A stretch of 64,000 bases of DNA from Pseudomonas putida (GTDB lineage Bacteria > Pseudomonadota > Gammaproteobacteria > Pseudomonadales > Pseudomonadaceae), in NCBI GenBank assembly GCA_029953615.1, contig CP124529.1, forward strand, positions 5,700,017-5,764,016, read 5' to 3'. A model generated the notes under the pieces. That model was given only the letters and a program-made list of their open reading frames with translations. It was not told where the DNA came from and did not search any database. The number at the start of each line of letters is the position of its first letter. Positions within the stretch are counted from its first letter, which is position 1. The translations under genes and the position numbers were made by a program. Below, piece by piece: positions 26,665 through 36,621 of the stretch.

Positions 26665-27560
26665 CTTTCGAAACGTTTTGCCAGAAAGGCTCTAAGCGAC
26701 TGGATGGCCGGCGTAAGCGATGTGCGATGGGCACATACCAGCTGAAGCGGTGCCGGCTGCCCATAGCTTTCCGGGAATAGCTCAACCAGGCGACCGCTAC
26801 GAAGGTCCTCAGCAACATCGAGCCTGGACTTGTAAACGATCCCCAATCCGGCGACAGCCCACCGTCGAACAATATCGGCATCATCGCTGATTCGATCACC
26901 TGTCACCTGAACCGTCCGCACTCCCTGTGGGAAATTGAAGCTCCAACGCTCGTAGGTTTGCTCGCCCATTACATATCTCAGGCAATTATGCCCGCTCAAC
27001 GCCTCAGGAGATTCCGGCATACCATGACGCGCGAGATACGCCGGCGAGGCGCAGACTGTTCTACGGTTCATCGGTGCGAGAGCCAAGGACACCAGGCCCG
27101 AGTCACTCAGCTGTCCATACCTGATACTAGCGTCCAGATGTTCCCCCACCAGATCGGCCACCTGGTCACTAACCCGCAATTGCAGGCGTACCATGGGGTG
27201 CGTTTGCTGAAACTCATCAAGCCAGGGGAGCAACACATTCCTGCCGATATCAGATGGCATCGACAAGCGAATAGTGCCAGCGATCTCGTCACGGCCCTGG
27301 GTCAACGCTACCTTGCCGTTATCAAGTGCTTCCAAGGCTTGCCGCGCGTGCGGCAAGTAGCGCTCGCCATCATCGGATAGTCTCAACCGACGCGTCGAGC
27401 GAACAAACAATCTCGCGCCCAAGGTGCTTTCCAGACGCTGAATGGCACCGCTCGCCAAGGCGGGCGAGATGTCGAGCAAGCGCGCCGCGGCGGAGAAACT
27501 ACCCGCAGCAGCCGTCGATACGAAGACCTGCAGATCATCGATTCGTATGATTTTCTTCAC
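26661..27560 (-). CDS. LysR-family transcriptional regulator
   Basis: 299 residues. N-terminal winged helix-turn-helix (about 6-65; LQVFVSTAAAGSFSAAARLL) and a C-terminal substrate-binding domain of the CrgA/YafC-like group (about 92-295; GTIRLSMPSDIGRNVLLPWL). LysR regulators of this type often control nearby oxidoreductases, here the facing quinone oxidoreductase/MRJP pair. Beyond its start, 27561-27734 holds only an 18-codon ATG frame (27650) that is unlikely to be a gene. Confidence 0.88.
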   Translation of the reverse strand: MKKIIRIDDLQVFVSTAAAGSFSAAARLLDISPALASGAIQRLESTLGARLFVRSTRRLRLSDDGERYLPHARQALEALDNGKVALTQGRDEIAGTIRLSMPSDIGRNVLLPWLDEFQQTHPMVRLQLRVSDQVADLVGEHLDASIRYGQLSDSGLVSLALAPMNRRTVCASPAYLARHGMPESPEALSGHNCLRYVMGEQTYERWSFNFPQGVRTVQVTGDRISDDADIVRRWAVAGLGIVYKSRLDVAEDLRSGRLVELFPESYGQPAPLQLVCAHRTSLTPAIQSLRAFLAKRFES

Positions 27561-27745
27561 TTTGACGAAATTCTTTACATGATGGCGAGGTTTTTTTCAG
27601 CGTAATGGGAAAAATGATCATTGCCCAGCCCTTCAAACAGGAACTTGCAATGACCTTCCCTAACCCCAAAATGGACTGGCTCAGCGGGAGCTGGACCATG
27701 GACTGACCAGCATCACCATAGAGCATGTTCCTGATCAGATAGCGG

Positions 27746-28021
27746 TTAGCCTCTTCGGCACAACATCAGACTTACGCCGATTCCACAGGGCACCAGGGCC
27801 AAAACCCAGAGCAACGTTCCCATTGCCAGCCCCAGGCCGGCATACCCCACCAGCCAAGCCACGCTCGATACCAGCAGTGCGCACCATCGCAGAGCGCGTA
27901 CCCCGGGAAACGCTCGCGGCTGCATCACCCGCTGCCAATGGCCAGCCTGGCTCAGGGCGAGCAACGCCAGGCCCAGCGTCTGCAGCCCCAGCACAAGCCC
28001 GCTGGTCAGCCATTCAGGCAT
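27746..28021 (-). CDS. DUF3325 membrane protein of iron-uptake operon
   Basis: 91 residues with three hydrophobic stretches (LVLGLQTLGLALLALSQAGH, CALLVSSVAWLVGYAGLGLA, LLWVLALVPCGIGVSLML). It matches the DUF3325 family, found as the last gene behind TonB receptor, DUF3649 and PepSY genes in Pseudomonas. Its start overlaps the PepSY gene end by 8 bp. Probably part of an inner-membrane ferrisiderophore-processing complex. Confidence 0.82.
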   Translation of the reverse strand: MPEWLTSGLVLGLQTLGLALLALSQAGHWQRVMQPRAFPGVRALRWCALLVSSVAWLVGYAGLGLAMGTLLWVLALVPCGIGVSLMLCRRG

Positions 28022-29563
28022 CCTTGACCTCCGCCAACCGATGCCCAGCCGCAGCGCTTCGTCGCAGGCGCCAGCTCAGGCTGCCGGCCAGCAGCGCGCT
28101 GGCTAGCAGTGCCAGATCCACACCGGCCACCGCCCACAACCCCTGGCTGAGCGCCTGCCATGGATGATCGCCTGTGCTCCAGGCGTTCGACAGCACAGCC
28201 AGCAACGCCAGCATGCTGATCGCCAGGCACTGTGCGGCCCAGGGCGCGCGAGCCTGCGCACAACGGCCCATCACCCACAGCGCGTGCAGCCCGGCGAGCA
28301 GCCAGGCGGCGAAGAAAACCCGCACTTCCCAGTCGGCACGCCCGCTCAAGGTCGACGGCAGGCAGCGGTTCGCCACCAGCATGGCCAAGGTGGCAAGCGG
28401 CATGCCGGTGATCAGCACGCTGCACACCAGCGTCATCGCCATCCCGCCCCTGTCCCGGGCCGCCTGCTGCAGGCGGCGTTTGGCCAGCCAGTACAGCAGG
28501 CCGCTGGCGAGCATCACGCAACCGCTGATGCCTGCGAAAAAGTACAGGGCGCGCAAGCCGGGCTGATGAAAGTGCGCCACGTGCAGCCCGGCCAACACAT
28601 CCAGGGTCGCAGCAGCGGGCGGCAGCCGCGACACATGCAGCAGCCGCCCGCTAGCGCCCTCGAAGTACAGGGTCTGGCCGTCCAGGCTCAGGCGGTCGGC
28701 CAGGCTGCGACTGACCTCTACATAGGCATTGGCATCACCCGGGTGCCAGACCCTGACGAACGCTGGCGTACCGCCGCCCCAGTGCTGGCGGGCCTCGACC
28801 AGCATACTGTCGATGGAAGCCAATGGCCCCGGCGTGCCCGCCGCCGGCCGACTGAAGGCGGCGTTGGCCTGCACCGCGAACTGCTCGGCCTGGCCTGGAT
28901 ACAGCGCATCGATGGCCGCCGGCAAGTACAGCGGGAACAGGATCAGCAGGCCGCTCAGCAGCATCAGCGCGTGGAACGGCAAGGCGAACACACCGGTCAG
29001 GTTGTGCAGGTCGAGCAAGCGCCGCGGCGCCTTGTCGGCACGCAGGGTGAACAGGTCCTTAAACAATCGCGTATGGATGCACACCCCGGCGACCAGCGCG
29101 ATCAGCCCGACCATCGCGGCCAGGCCCAGCAGCCGGGTACCGAGGTTCCAGGCATTGATGTTCAGGGTGTAATGAAGACGGTAGAAAAAGTCACCGCCAC
29201 GGCTACCGGCAGCCAATATCTCACCGTCGTTGCCAGGTAGCAGGAACCGGCTGAAGCCTTGGCGCTCGACGCTCCAGGCCTGAAAACGCAGCAGTGGGCG
29301 GCGTGCATCGGGTAGTTCAACATACCACTGCAGCAGCGCCTTGCCCTCGCTCAAGCCAGCCACCCGTGGCAATACCTGCCGGTCCAGCGACAGCGGTGCG
29401 GTCGCCGGCGCCACACGCAGCGCCGGCAACATCCAGCTGTCCAGTTCGCGGTCGTATAACGCAAGGCTGCCCATGAAATAAACGCGACCAGCAACAATGC
29501 GGAAAAACCCAGGCCCAGCACCCGGTGCGCCCACAGCATGGCCTGGCGGACACCGTCGAACAT
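28014..29563 (-). pseudogene. PepSY-domain membrane protein (ferrisiderophore reductase type), frameshifted
   Basis: Expected to reduce or help release iron from siderophores at the inner membrane. The start at 29563 reads MFDGVRQAMLWAHRVLGLGF then SALLLVAF; after about 29477 the other frame continues MGSLALYDRELDSWMLPALR through PepSY domains and four helices with conserved His (YRLHYTLNI, LLDLHNLTGVFALPFHAL, GLHVAHFHQ). Adding one T in the TTT run (AAA at 29476-29478 on the plus strand) restores a single protein of about 517 residues. The ATG overlaps the DUF3649 stop. It is either a recent mutation or a homopolymer error. Confidence 0.8.
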
Positions 29564-29871
29564 CACCCGGCACCCGCCAGCACATGCAGCAGGGCCAGCA
29601 GCGCCAGCGACACGCAGGCCAGCCAAAGGGCGTTGCGCACCGCCAGACGGGCACACAACAACCAGAGCACCAGTGCCGGGTAGAGCACGAAGGAGCCAAT
29701 CGAACTGCTCAGTACCGCCTCACTTGGCGCTTGCCCAAGCCATGCCAGGGCCAGCGCGGCGATGGCGCTGAATGGCCAGATGAACAGGTAGCCCAGCAGC
29801 AGGGCCAGCAGCAGCCACACCGCGCGCTGTCGGTGCCGAGCGCTTTTCTTGTCCGACGCCGGTCGTTTCAC
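29563..29871 (-). CDS. DUF3649 membrane protein of iron-uptake operon
   Basis: 102 residues with three membrane segments (AVWLLLALLLGYLFIWPFSA, SIGSFVLYPALVLWLLC, ALWLACVSLALLALLHVL). It fits DUF3649, encoded between TonB receptors and PepSY proteins in pseudomonads. The start is a GTG at 29871 behind AGGAGAACAGG. The stop overlaps the PepSY start. Role in siderophore-iron processing is inferred from context. Confidence 0.83.
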   Translation of the reverse strand: MKRPASDKKSARHRQRAVWLLLALLLGYLFIWPFSAIAALALAWLGQAPSEAVLSSSIGSFVLYPALVLWLLCARLAVRNALWLACVSLALLALLHVLAGAG

Positions 29872-29902
29872 CCTGTTCTCCTCACTCCTTCACGGCGCTT
29901 CT

Positions 29903-32320
29903 TCAGAACTTGGCGCGCAGGGTCAAGGAGACCGCACGGGGGTCACCGAAGATGTTTCCATCCTGGAAGGTGTTGATGCGCTGGTAGTACTTCTTGTTGG
30001 TCAGGTTGGTGGCAAGCAGGTCCGCTGACAGATGCTCGTCGATCTGGTAGCCGACACCCGCGTCGTACAGCGCGTAGCCACTCTGCTGTAGTTTGGTGCC
30101 GTCCATGTCCAGGCCGGGCACGTACAGTTTGTTGTAGGTTTCGCTGACGACGCTCACGCCGCCCTGCACGCTCCACTTTTCAAGCTCACCGGGCAGCTTG
30201 TAAAGGGTCCAGACCCGCAACATGTTCTTCGGCAAATAGGTCTGCAACTGTTCGTTGGGGCTGTCGTAGCGCTTGTAGGTGTGAGCGAAGTTGGCAGTGA
30301 GGAACCAGTCAGGCGTCACCTGCCCGCTCACTTCCATCTCGTAGCCACGGGTGCGCGCCTTGCCACCAGCCACCACGGCCCGCGAGTTCGGGTCGTTCAT
30401 GTCGGGGATGGCGCGGTTCTCTTCCTCGATCTGGAAGGCTGCCAGCGAGGCGTTCAGCGCACCGTCGAGGAATTCGCCCTTGATGCCGAGCTCATGCTGC
30501 TTGCCCTCGATCGGGTCGATGATGCTGTTGTTGATATCCAGGTTGCTGACCGGCTGCGGGTTGAACACCTCGGCGTAGTTGGCATACAGCGAGTAGGTGT
30601 CGTTCAGCTCGTAGATCAACCCATAGAACGGGGTGAACTTCTGCGACTCGCTCTGGCTGGCCTTTTCCGACGGCGAGCCGGCTTCCGGCTGGTGCTGGCT
30701 GCGGTGCATGTCCAGCCAGGTGACACGGCCGCCAAGTACCAGGGTCAACGGGTCGCTCAGGCTCAGGCGCATGTTGCCGTAGACTGCCTTGGAGCGGGTG
30801 TTGGCAACGTTGGTGGGCAGGCGATCGGAATCGGGGAATTCCGGGAACGGGAAGTTCGCTTGCGGGTCGTACAGGTCCACATCACCCAGGAAGCTGGAAT
30901 AGTAGCCGCCGTTGGAAGAGAACTCCGAACGGGAGTAATTGGTGCCCACCAGCAGCTTGTGCTCACGGCCGAACAGGCTGAACGGGCCGTCGGCGTACAG
31001 GTCCACTTCGTCCTGCTTCTCGCGGTAGTCGAACATGATCGAGTTCATCGACACCAGGTTGTCGGCCGGGTCGATACCACCGCCATTGCGGGCGTAGGCC
31101 TGGGTCAGATCGTAATTGTTGTCGGCATGGCGCACCGCCAGCTTGGTCTTCCAGCCGCCACCAAGCTGATGCTCAAGCTCGGTGAACACCGCAGTGCTCC
31201 AGAAGTAGTCGCGGTTCCAGTTGGCGCCGTAGAAGTTCTTGCGCGAGACGTCTGGTAGCGACATGGCTGCTTCGCCTGCGGCGTTGGTGTAGCGGAACGC
31301 CGGCAGCGAGCGCTGGGCGCCGCGAATGTCGGTGTTCTGGTTGCTGGCACCGATGGTCCAGACGGTATCCGGGGTCAGGTCGATATCGACGATACCGTAG
31401 GCCTGGTTCGACTCACGCTTGCCGCTGCCATCGTAGGGGAAGGCCTGGTTGTGCTGGCTGAGCACCAGGCGGCCACGGACGTTGCCGGCCTCGGTCAGCG
31501 GGCCGGTGACGTCGACCATGCCACGGTAGTTGTCCCAGGAGCCGGCGCTGACTTCGGCCGATACCGCCGCGTCGGCCAGCGGGCGCTTGCGTATCAGGTT
31601 GATGCTGCCGCCCGCCCCCCCGGCGCCGGTCAGGCTGCCGGACGGCCCCTTGAGTACCTCGACGCGGTCGTACATGGTCAGGTCCGGCGACAGAAAAATC
31701 CGGTTGTCCATGGTGGTCGGTGTGCCGTCCAGCTGCAGCGAGGTTATCTCGAAGCCACGCGAGAAGAAGCTCAAGCGGCTGGCATCGATCCGTTGCACGG
31801 TCACGCCGCCAACCTCACCCAACGCATCCTCGAGGGTATAGAGGTTCTGCTTCTGGATCCGCTCCTGGCCGATCACGTTGATGGTCTGCGGCACCTCCCG
31901 CAGGCGCAGTGGAACCTTGGTACCCACTGAAAAAGTCGGCGCGCTGGTCTGCATGCCGACGATCGACATCGCTGGCAGCTCCAGCTGCGCGCCGTCCGGC
32001 GCCACGGGCAACAGGTTCCAGCTACCGCTCGAGGTGACCTCCAGGCGCAGCCCACTCCCCTGCAGCGCCTGCTCCATCGCCTGCTGCGTGGTCATCTGTC
32101 CGCGTACCGGCTGGGCAGTCTTGCCCTCGATAAGCGCGGGCGATATCGAGAGCACGTTGCCGGTCTCCCGGGCAATGCGGGTCAGGGTGCTGCCCAAGGG
32201 TGCGGCGGGCAGGTCGAAGCTATGGCTGACCTGCTCGTTCTGGGCGACGGCTTGCCAGGACAGGCCTGCAAGGGCAATGGCGGCAGCCAGGGCATGGGGG
32301 CGGAGCGAAGGATGGGACAT
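29903..32320 (-). CDS. TonB-dependent siderophore receptor with STN signalling domain
   Basis: 805-residue outer-membrane receptor. Signal peptide to about residue 26 (AVAQ), then an STN domain (about 35-105; HSFDLPAAPLGSTLTRIARE) that contacts the FecR-type anti-sigma factor, plug domain (about 140-250; VPQTINVIGQERIQKQNLYT) and a 22-strand barrel ending in SLTLRAKF with terminal Phe. The layout matches FoxA/FpvA-type transducers. The fecI-fecR pair directly upstream supports cell-surface signalling. The ligand is probably a hydroxamate- or ferrioxamine-type siderophore, which is uncertain. Confidence 0.93.
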   Translation of the reverse strand: MSHPSLRPHALAAAIALAGLSWQAVAQNEQVSHSFDLPAAPLGSTLTRIARETGNVLSISPALIEGKTAQPVRGQMTTQQAMEQALQGSGLRLEVTSSGSWNLLPVAPDGAQLELPAMSIVGMQTSAPTFSVGTKVPLRLREVPQTINVIGQERIQKQNLYTLEDALGEVGGVTVQRIDASRLSFFSRGFEITSLQLDGTPTTMDNRIFLSPDLTMYDRVEVLKGPSGSLTGAGGAGGSINLIRKRPLADAAVSAEVSAGSWDNYRGMVDVTGPLTEAGNVRGRLVLSQHNQAFPYDGSGKRESNQAYGIVDIDLTPDTVWTIGASNQNTDIRGAQRSLPAFRYTNAAGEAAMSLPDVSRKNFYGANWNRDYFWSTAVFTELEHQLGGGWKTKLAVRHADNNYDLTQAYARNGGGIDPADNLVSMNSIMFDYREKQDEVDLYADGPFSLFGREHKLLVGTNYSRSEFSSNGGYYSSFLGDVDLYDPQANFPFPEFPDSDRLPTNVANTRSKAVYGNMRLSLSDPLTLVLGGRVTWLDMHRSQHQPEAGSPSEKASQSESQKFTPFYGLIYELNDTYSLYANYAEVFNPQPVSNLDINNSIIDPIEGKQHELGIKGEFLDGALNASLAAFQIEEENRAIPDMNDPNSRAVVAGGKARTRGYEMEVSGQVTPDWFLTANFAHTYKRYDSPNEQLQTYLPKNMLRVWTLYKLPGELEKWSVQGGVSVVSETYNKLYVPGLDMDGTKLQQSGYALYDAGVGYQIDEHLSADLLATNLTNKKYYQRINTFQDGNIFGDPRAVSLTLRAKF

Positions 32321-32403
32321 GGATTGTCGGCTCGTCTGGGGGATCTTTCATAGCCAGGACACCCGAGATTCGGAACCCCCTCATCGCCCCCGCAAAAAAG
32401 TCG

Positions 32404-33366
32404 TTACTTCACGTCGATCCGGGTCAGCCAGAAGCCCAGGGTTTCGACCCGGATCGGTAGCGTCTCGCTCAACGACGTCAGGGTGCGCTCGATATCGTCC
32501 ACAAGGAAGGTACCGAACACCCGGACCTGCGCAGCTTGCGGGCTGATGCGCAGCAGGCCGCCGTAATACGGGCGCAGCGCCTCCACCAGCTCGCCCAAGG
32601 GTTCGTCCTGGGCTTCGACCCGCCCCTGTACCCAGTCATCGCGAGTACGCATCGACGGTGCCACAGCCACGCTGCCACGCCGGTCGAAGCCGAACGCCTG
32701 GCCCGCCTCCACCCGCCGGGTGCTGCCGTCGGCGGTGCTTAGCAGCACGCTGTGCCGCTGGACCGATACCATGCAGCGCTCAGGTTCCTGACGCACCATG
32801 AAGCGGGCTGCCGTCGCGCGCACCTCGCCATGGGCGGTGGCGACAATCAGTGGCCGTGCACGGTCAGGCTCCACCTGCATCTGCAGTTCACCCGCGCGCA
32901 ACACTACCCGCCGCTGCCGTGCGTCGAAACGGATATCGGCCGCACTGCGGGCGTTGAGGCTCAGACGGCTGCCATCGGCGAGCAGCAAGGTCTTGCGCTC
33001 GCCGGTGGCGGTGTGGGCGTCGGCCAGCAGGTCGGCCACCGGGGCCAGGCGGTTGAGTACACCGACCCCACCGGCCCCCAGCAGCAACAGTGCCAGGCCC
33101 TTGCCCAGCAGGTTTCGCCGCGAAGGGTTGGGCAACGCACGCAAGGCGCGGCTGCCCAGCTGTACCTGGCCTGGCAGGCCCTGCAGATCAGCCAGAGCGG
33201 ACCCGAGCACACTGTTCACCCGCTGCCACGCAACCCGATGCTCGGCACAATGCTGGTGCCATTGCTCGAACGCCTGATGCGCGGGGTCGCTGGCGGGCAA
33301 GTGTTCAAGGCGCAGCATCCAGTCGATGGCTTCGTGCAGCACCTGCTCAGAGGATTGGCAGGTCAT
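32404..33366 (-). CDS. FecR-family anti-sigma factor/signal transducer
   Basis: 320 residues. Cytoplasmic N-terminal DUF4880 domain (about 5-60; EAIDWMLRLEHLPASDPAHQ), one membrane helix (about 90-112; LLGKGLALLLLGAGGVGVL), and periplasmic FecR domain (about 130-225; GERKTLLLADGSRLSLN) ending with an STN-contacting region. The ATG at 33366 overlaps the sigma factor stop. It passes receptor occupancy to the sigma factor. Confidence 0.92.
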   Translation of the reverse strand: MTCQSSEQVLHEAIDWMLRLEHLPASDPAHQAFEQWHQHCAEHRVAWQRVNSVLGSALADLQGLPGQVQLGSRALRALPNPSRRNLLGKGLALLLLGAGGVGVLNRLAPVADLLADAHTATGERKTLLLADGSRLSLNARSAADIRFDARQRRVVLRAGELQMQVEPDRARPLIVATAHGEVRATAARFMVRQEPERCMVSVQRHSVLLSTADGSTRRVEAGQAFGFDRRGSVAVAPSMRTRDDWVQGRVEAQDEPLGELVEALRPYYGGLLRISPQAAQVRVFGTFLVDDIERTLTSLSETLPIRVETLGFWLTRIDVK

Positions 33367-33869
33367 GCGCCAGCGACGCTCAGGCAATGCAGGAAGGCGC
33401 GACGCAGGTCGCGCTCCACGGTGGCGAGGGAAATACCCAGTTGCCGGGCGATCTGCGGCTGCGGCAGGCCATCCAGGCGACTGAGAATGAAGACATGGCG
33501 CACCCGCAACGGCAGGCCGTGCAGCATCTGGTCGATCTGAACCAGCGCCTCGTGCACCAAGGCAAGTTCTTCTTCGGAGGGCGCACAGGCCTCCATGAAG
33601 TTGGCCAGCTCTTCCAGGTACGCCCTTTCCAGCGCTCGACGACGAAACAGGTTGCTTAGCAGGCGCCGGGCGACGGTGGCGAGAAATGCACGCGGCTCCT
33701 CGATAGCGACCGGCTGCGGCGCTCTCATGACCCGCAGGAAGGTGTCCTGGGCCAGGTCTGCGGCATCGTGCGGGCATTGCAGACGACGATAGAGCCAGGT
33801 AGTCAGCCAACGGTGGTTGGTGCCGTAGAGCTCGGAAAATGCATCTTTGACGGGTTGGTAATCTGCCAC
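33363..33869 (-). CDS. ECF sigma factor, FecI type
   Basis: 168 residues with region 2 (about 10-80; YRRLQCPHDAADLAQDTFLR) and region 4 (about 112-165; PLRVRHVFILSRLDGLPQPQ, IARQLGISLATVERDLRR). Iron-starvation ECF sigma that should transcribe the downstream TonB receptor operon. Preceded by an A/T-rich Fur-like site at 33882-33909. Confidence 0.92.
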   Translation of the reverse strand: MADYQPVKDAFSELYGTNHRWLTTWLYRRLQCPHDAADLAQDTFLRVMRAPQPVAIEEPRAFLATVARRLLSNLFRRRALERAYLEELANFMEACAPSEEELALVHEALVQIDQMLHGLPLRVRHVFILSRLDGLPQPQIARQLGISLATVERDLRRAFLHCLSVAGA

Positions 33870-33881
33870 GACGACACCGTA

Positions 33882-33909
33882 CTAATGATATTTCTTCTCA
33901 TTATTATCT
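33882..33909. promoter_or_regulatory. Putative Fur box before fecI
   Basis: The A/T-rich segment read on the minus strand contains GATAATAATGAGAA and ATATCATTAG, which match the GATAAT hexamer pattern of the 19-bp Fur box in most positions. It lies 13 bp before the sigma gene start, so it would overlap the promoter. Confidence 0.6.
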
Positions 33910-34019
33910 TCAGTACAAGGTTTAACAACGGGGTCGCAGAATTTTCGTCACTTCAGTAAAAGTCTCACTGATGTGAACCAGGCTCAGGGCCTGATTCTCC
34001 AGCGCCCGTTCGCGTAGCT

Positions 34020-34370
34020 GAATGCCCGAGCTATCTTCAAAGCCGCATGGCTTAGCTACCAGGACATGGGCAAAGTCGAATACCTGCCCTATGCGGAGTC
34101 CGTCGAACTGATCAAGAACCGTCAACTCGACGCCACGCTCCAATCCTCGGGGCTCGGTCAAGCGGCTATCCGTGACCTGGCCGCGACGTTACCGGTAGTG
34201 TGGTGGCCAACGTAGTCACCACCGGGCAGTTCACCATTCCGCTGATGAAGCGCTTCGGCTACAAATCCGGGAATGGTCGGCCTGGCCCTGACCGCCATCG
34301 TCATCCTTGGCTCAGCCATCATCCTGCGCGCTCCCCAGACTCAGTATTGCTGCTGTAGACTTCTGGTCCT
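34020..34370 (+). pseudogene. Relic of a TAXI-type TRAP transporter operon
   Basis: Two gene fragments follow each other. From about 34024 the plus strand reads ARAIFKAAWLSYQDMGK, VEYLPYAESVELIKNRQL and DATLQSSGLGQAAIRDLAAT, a piece of a TAXI solute-binding protein. From about 34195, in another frame, it reads GSVVANVVTTGQFTIPLMKR and FGYK, part of a TRAP fused permease, then after another shift a hydrophobic tail (MVGLALTAIVILGSAII). Large deletions joined them. The rest of 33910-34441 holds no intact gene. Confidence 0.65.
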
Positions 34371-34441
34371 GTGAAAATCCACTCCTGGACAGCAGGCGGA
34401 CCGCCCTGCCCTGACTCCGTCTGGGCAGGCCCGAGTAAACT

Positions 34442-36415
34442 TCAGCTCACCACGTGCAGGTAATGCAGGTGGCGCTCGTACTGGTCCAGAATGTCGCCAA
34501 TCACATCGTCGCGGCTCCACCCCATGATGTCGTAGTCCTGGCCACCCTCTCTCAGGTGCACTTCCGCCCGAAAATACTTGCGGGCATCGGCACCGTCTTC
34601 AGTGTCACGCATGACGAAGCTCGGAGTATTGAAGGCCCGTGGCCGCACCTCGTAGAGGAAACGCCCTTCGCCGACATGGGAGAGCTCGAGTGCTACCCGC
34701 CCATCATCGCGCTCATTCACGGCCACGTCGTAGCCTTGCTTGCGCAACTCCAAGGCTACCTCTTCACAGGCTGGCTTGACCACTTCGACAATGAAGCGGG
34801 TCACATGGGCCCGACGTGGCATCAAAGCGATATTGCGCAGTCGACGCTGCCAGCCGCCGTGAGGGTGACGGGTATGTCGGGGGCCAGGCAACGCTTGATT
34901 ACGCAACCCGCGGCGAGTCGCATCCAGACTGAGAGCCTTGAACAAGCCCCAAATCGCAGTCAGCAAGATGGCGGCGAACGGCAAAGCGCTGGCAATGGTC
35001 GCGGTCTGCAACGCCTTGAGACCGTTGGCGAGCAACAACGCGATCGCCACCGCGCCAATGCTGACTGACCAGAAGATACGTTGCCACAACGGGGAATGGC
35101 CTTGCCCGGAAGACGCCAGCATATCCACAACCAACGCACCAGAGTCCGCCGAGGTCACAAAGAACACCACCACCATGAGCACCGCGACCAGCGAAATGAC
35201 GCTGGAGAACGGAAAATGCTCCAGGAAGGCAAACAAGGCGAGGGAACTGTCTTCACTGACCAACGCTGCCAGATCCTTTACGCCATCGTTAAGGACCATA
35301 TGGATCGCCGAGTCGCCAAATACCGTCATCCAGAGCAGCGTGAAACCCGTAGGTACGAACAGTACGCCGCAGACGAATTCACGGATGGTCCGTCCCCGGG
35401 AAATACGCGCGATGAAGAGCCCCACGAAAGGCGACCATGACAACCACCAGCCCCAGTACAGCAAAGTCCAGCCACCAATCCAGTCAGTGGGCTCGTAAGC
35501 GTAGAGATTGAAGGTTTTGTTGACGATGTCCGAAAGGTAGGCGCCGGTATTCTGTACGTACGTCTGCAGCAAGAATACCGTGGGCCCAAGCAGCAGCACG
35601 AACAGCATCAGGATTACCGCCAGACTCAGGTTAAGCTCGGACAGGATGCGGATACCTTTATCCAGACCGCTGGCTACAGAGAGTGTCGCCAAAGCGCAGG
35701 TGGCGGTGATGAGGATGACCTGCACGGTGGTATTTACCGGCAAACCGAATACATGGTGAAAACCGCTGTTGATCTGCAACACTCCGTAACCCAACGAGGT
35801 CGCCACACCAAACACCGTGCCGAGAATGGCGAAAACATCCACGGCATGCCCGACAGGACCATAGATCCGCTCGCCAATCAGCGGGTAGAGCGCCGAACGC
35901 AAGGTTAACGGCAAGCCGTTGCGGAAGCTGAAGTAGGCCAGAATCAGCGCGACGATCGCATAGATTGCCCAGGCATGCAGGCCCCAGTGAAAAAAGGTGA
36001 TCTTCATGGCTTCGCGCGCCGCAGCGACAGTGCCAGGATCGCCCACGGGCGGCGTGGTGAAGTGCATTACCGGTTCGGCCACGCCGAAGAACATGAGGCC
36101 AATCCCCATCCCGGCCGAGAACAGCATCGCGAACCAACTGCTCTTTCGGTAATCCGGCTCGCTATGGTCAGGGCCTAGCTTGATGTCTCCGTAGCGGCTG
36201 ACGGCCAGAAACACCACACTTATCAGTACCAGCGCTACAACAAGAATGTAGAACCAGCTGGCATTGGTGATAATCCATTGCTGGACTTGCTCGAACAGCG
36301 CCTGGGCGTGCTCCTGAAATGCCGTGGCGTACAAGACCAGAAGAGAGATGAGAATTGCGCTGCTGTAAAAAACAGGCGGATTGAGGGTACTCCTGGGTCT
36401 GGGGGCTGCAGTCAT
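34442..36415 (-). CDS. betT: BCCT-family choline transporter
   Basis: 657-residue inner-membrane secondary transporter for choline (betaine synthesis and osmoprotection). Twelve membrane helices with the BCCT signature SAGMGIGLMFFGVAEPVMHF and the conserved substrate-site segment WTLLYWGWWLSWSPFVGLFI. A long cytoplasmic C-terminal tail (about 530-657; IVEVVKPACEEVALELRKQ...) is the BetT-type osmosensing extension. The start at 36415 (MTAAPRPRSTLNPP) follows AGGAGACC; the frame stays open for 50 more codons upstream. Divergent from the nhaA leader, so both may serve salt stress. Confidence 0.9.
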   Translation of the reverse strand: MTAAPRPRSTLNPPVFYSSAILISLLVLYATAFQEHAQALFEQVQQWIITNASWFYILVVALVLISVVFLAVSRYGDIKLGPDHSEPDYRKSSWFAMLFSAGMGIGLMFFGVAEPVMHFTTPPVGDPGTVAAAREAMKITFFHWGLHAWAIYAIVALILAYFSFRNGLPLTLRSALYPLIGERIYGPVGHAVDVFAILGTVFGVATSLGYGVLQINSGFHHVFGLPVNTTVQVILITATCALATLSVASGLDKGIRILSELNLSLAVILMLFVLLLGPTVFLLQTYVQNTGAYLSDIVNKTFNLYAYEPTDWIGGWTLLYWGWWLSWSPFVGLFIARISRGRTIREFVCGVLFVPTGFTLLWMTVFGDSAIHMVLNDGVKDLAALVSEDSSLALFAFLEHFPFSSVISLVAVLMVVVFFVTSADSGALVVDMLASSGQGHSPLWQRIFWSVSIGAVAIALLLANGLKALQTATIASALPFAAILLTAIWGLFKALSLDATRRGLRNQALPGPRHTRHPHGGWQRRLRNIALMPRRAHVTRFIVEVVKPACEEVALELRKQGYDVAVNERDDGRVALELSHVGEGRFLYEVRPRAFNTPSFVMRDTEDGADARKYFRAEVHLREGGQDYDIMGWSRDDVIGDILDQYERHLHYLHVVS

Positions 36416-36621
36416 TGCGGCAGGTCTCCTTGTAAGGCGATGCGCACAGCGTGCTTGGGGGCGACGACATTCCCCAAGGCTAGCAGCTGAAGAAATGCCC
36501 GATTGCCAAGCTCCGTATGCTCGAAAAGAGCGACAAACCGTAACGTTCGCGGGAAAAAATCTCAAACCAGTGTCCTGCTGCGTGCGGTGAGAAACACAAG
36601 GTTTGGTACTTTTCGTTCATC

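Noticed and set aside
27650..27706. 18-codon frame MTFPNPKMDWLSGSWTMD with a weak AGGA leader
   Set aside because: Too short to support; it could be a stub of a lost gene divergent from the LysR, but nothing else backs it.
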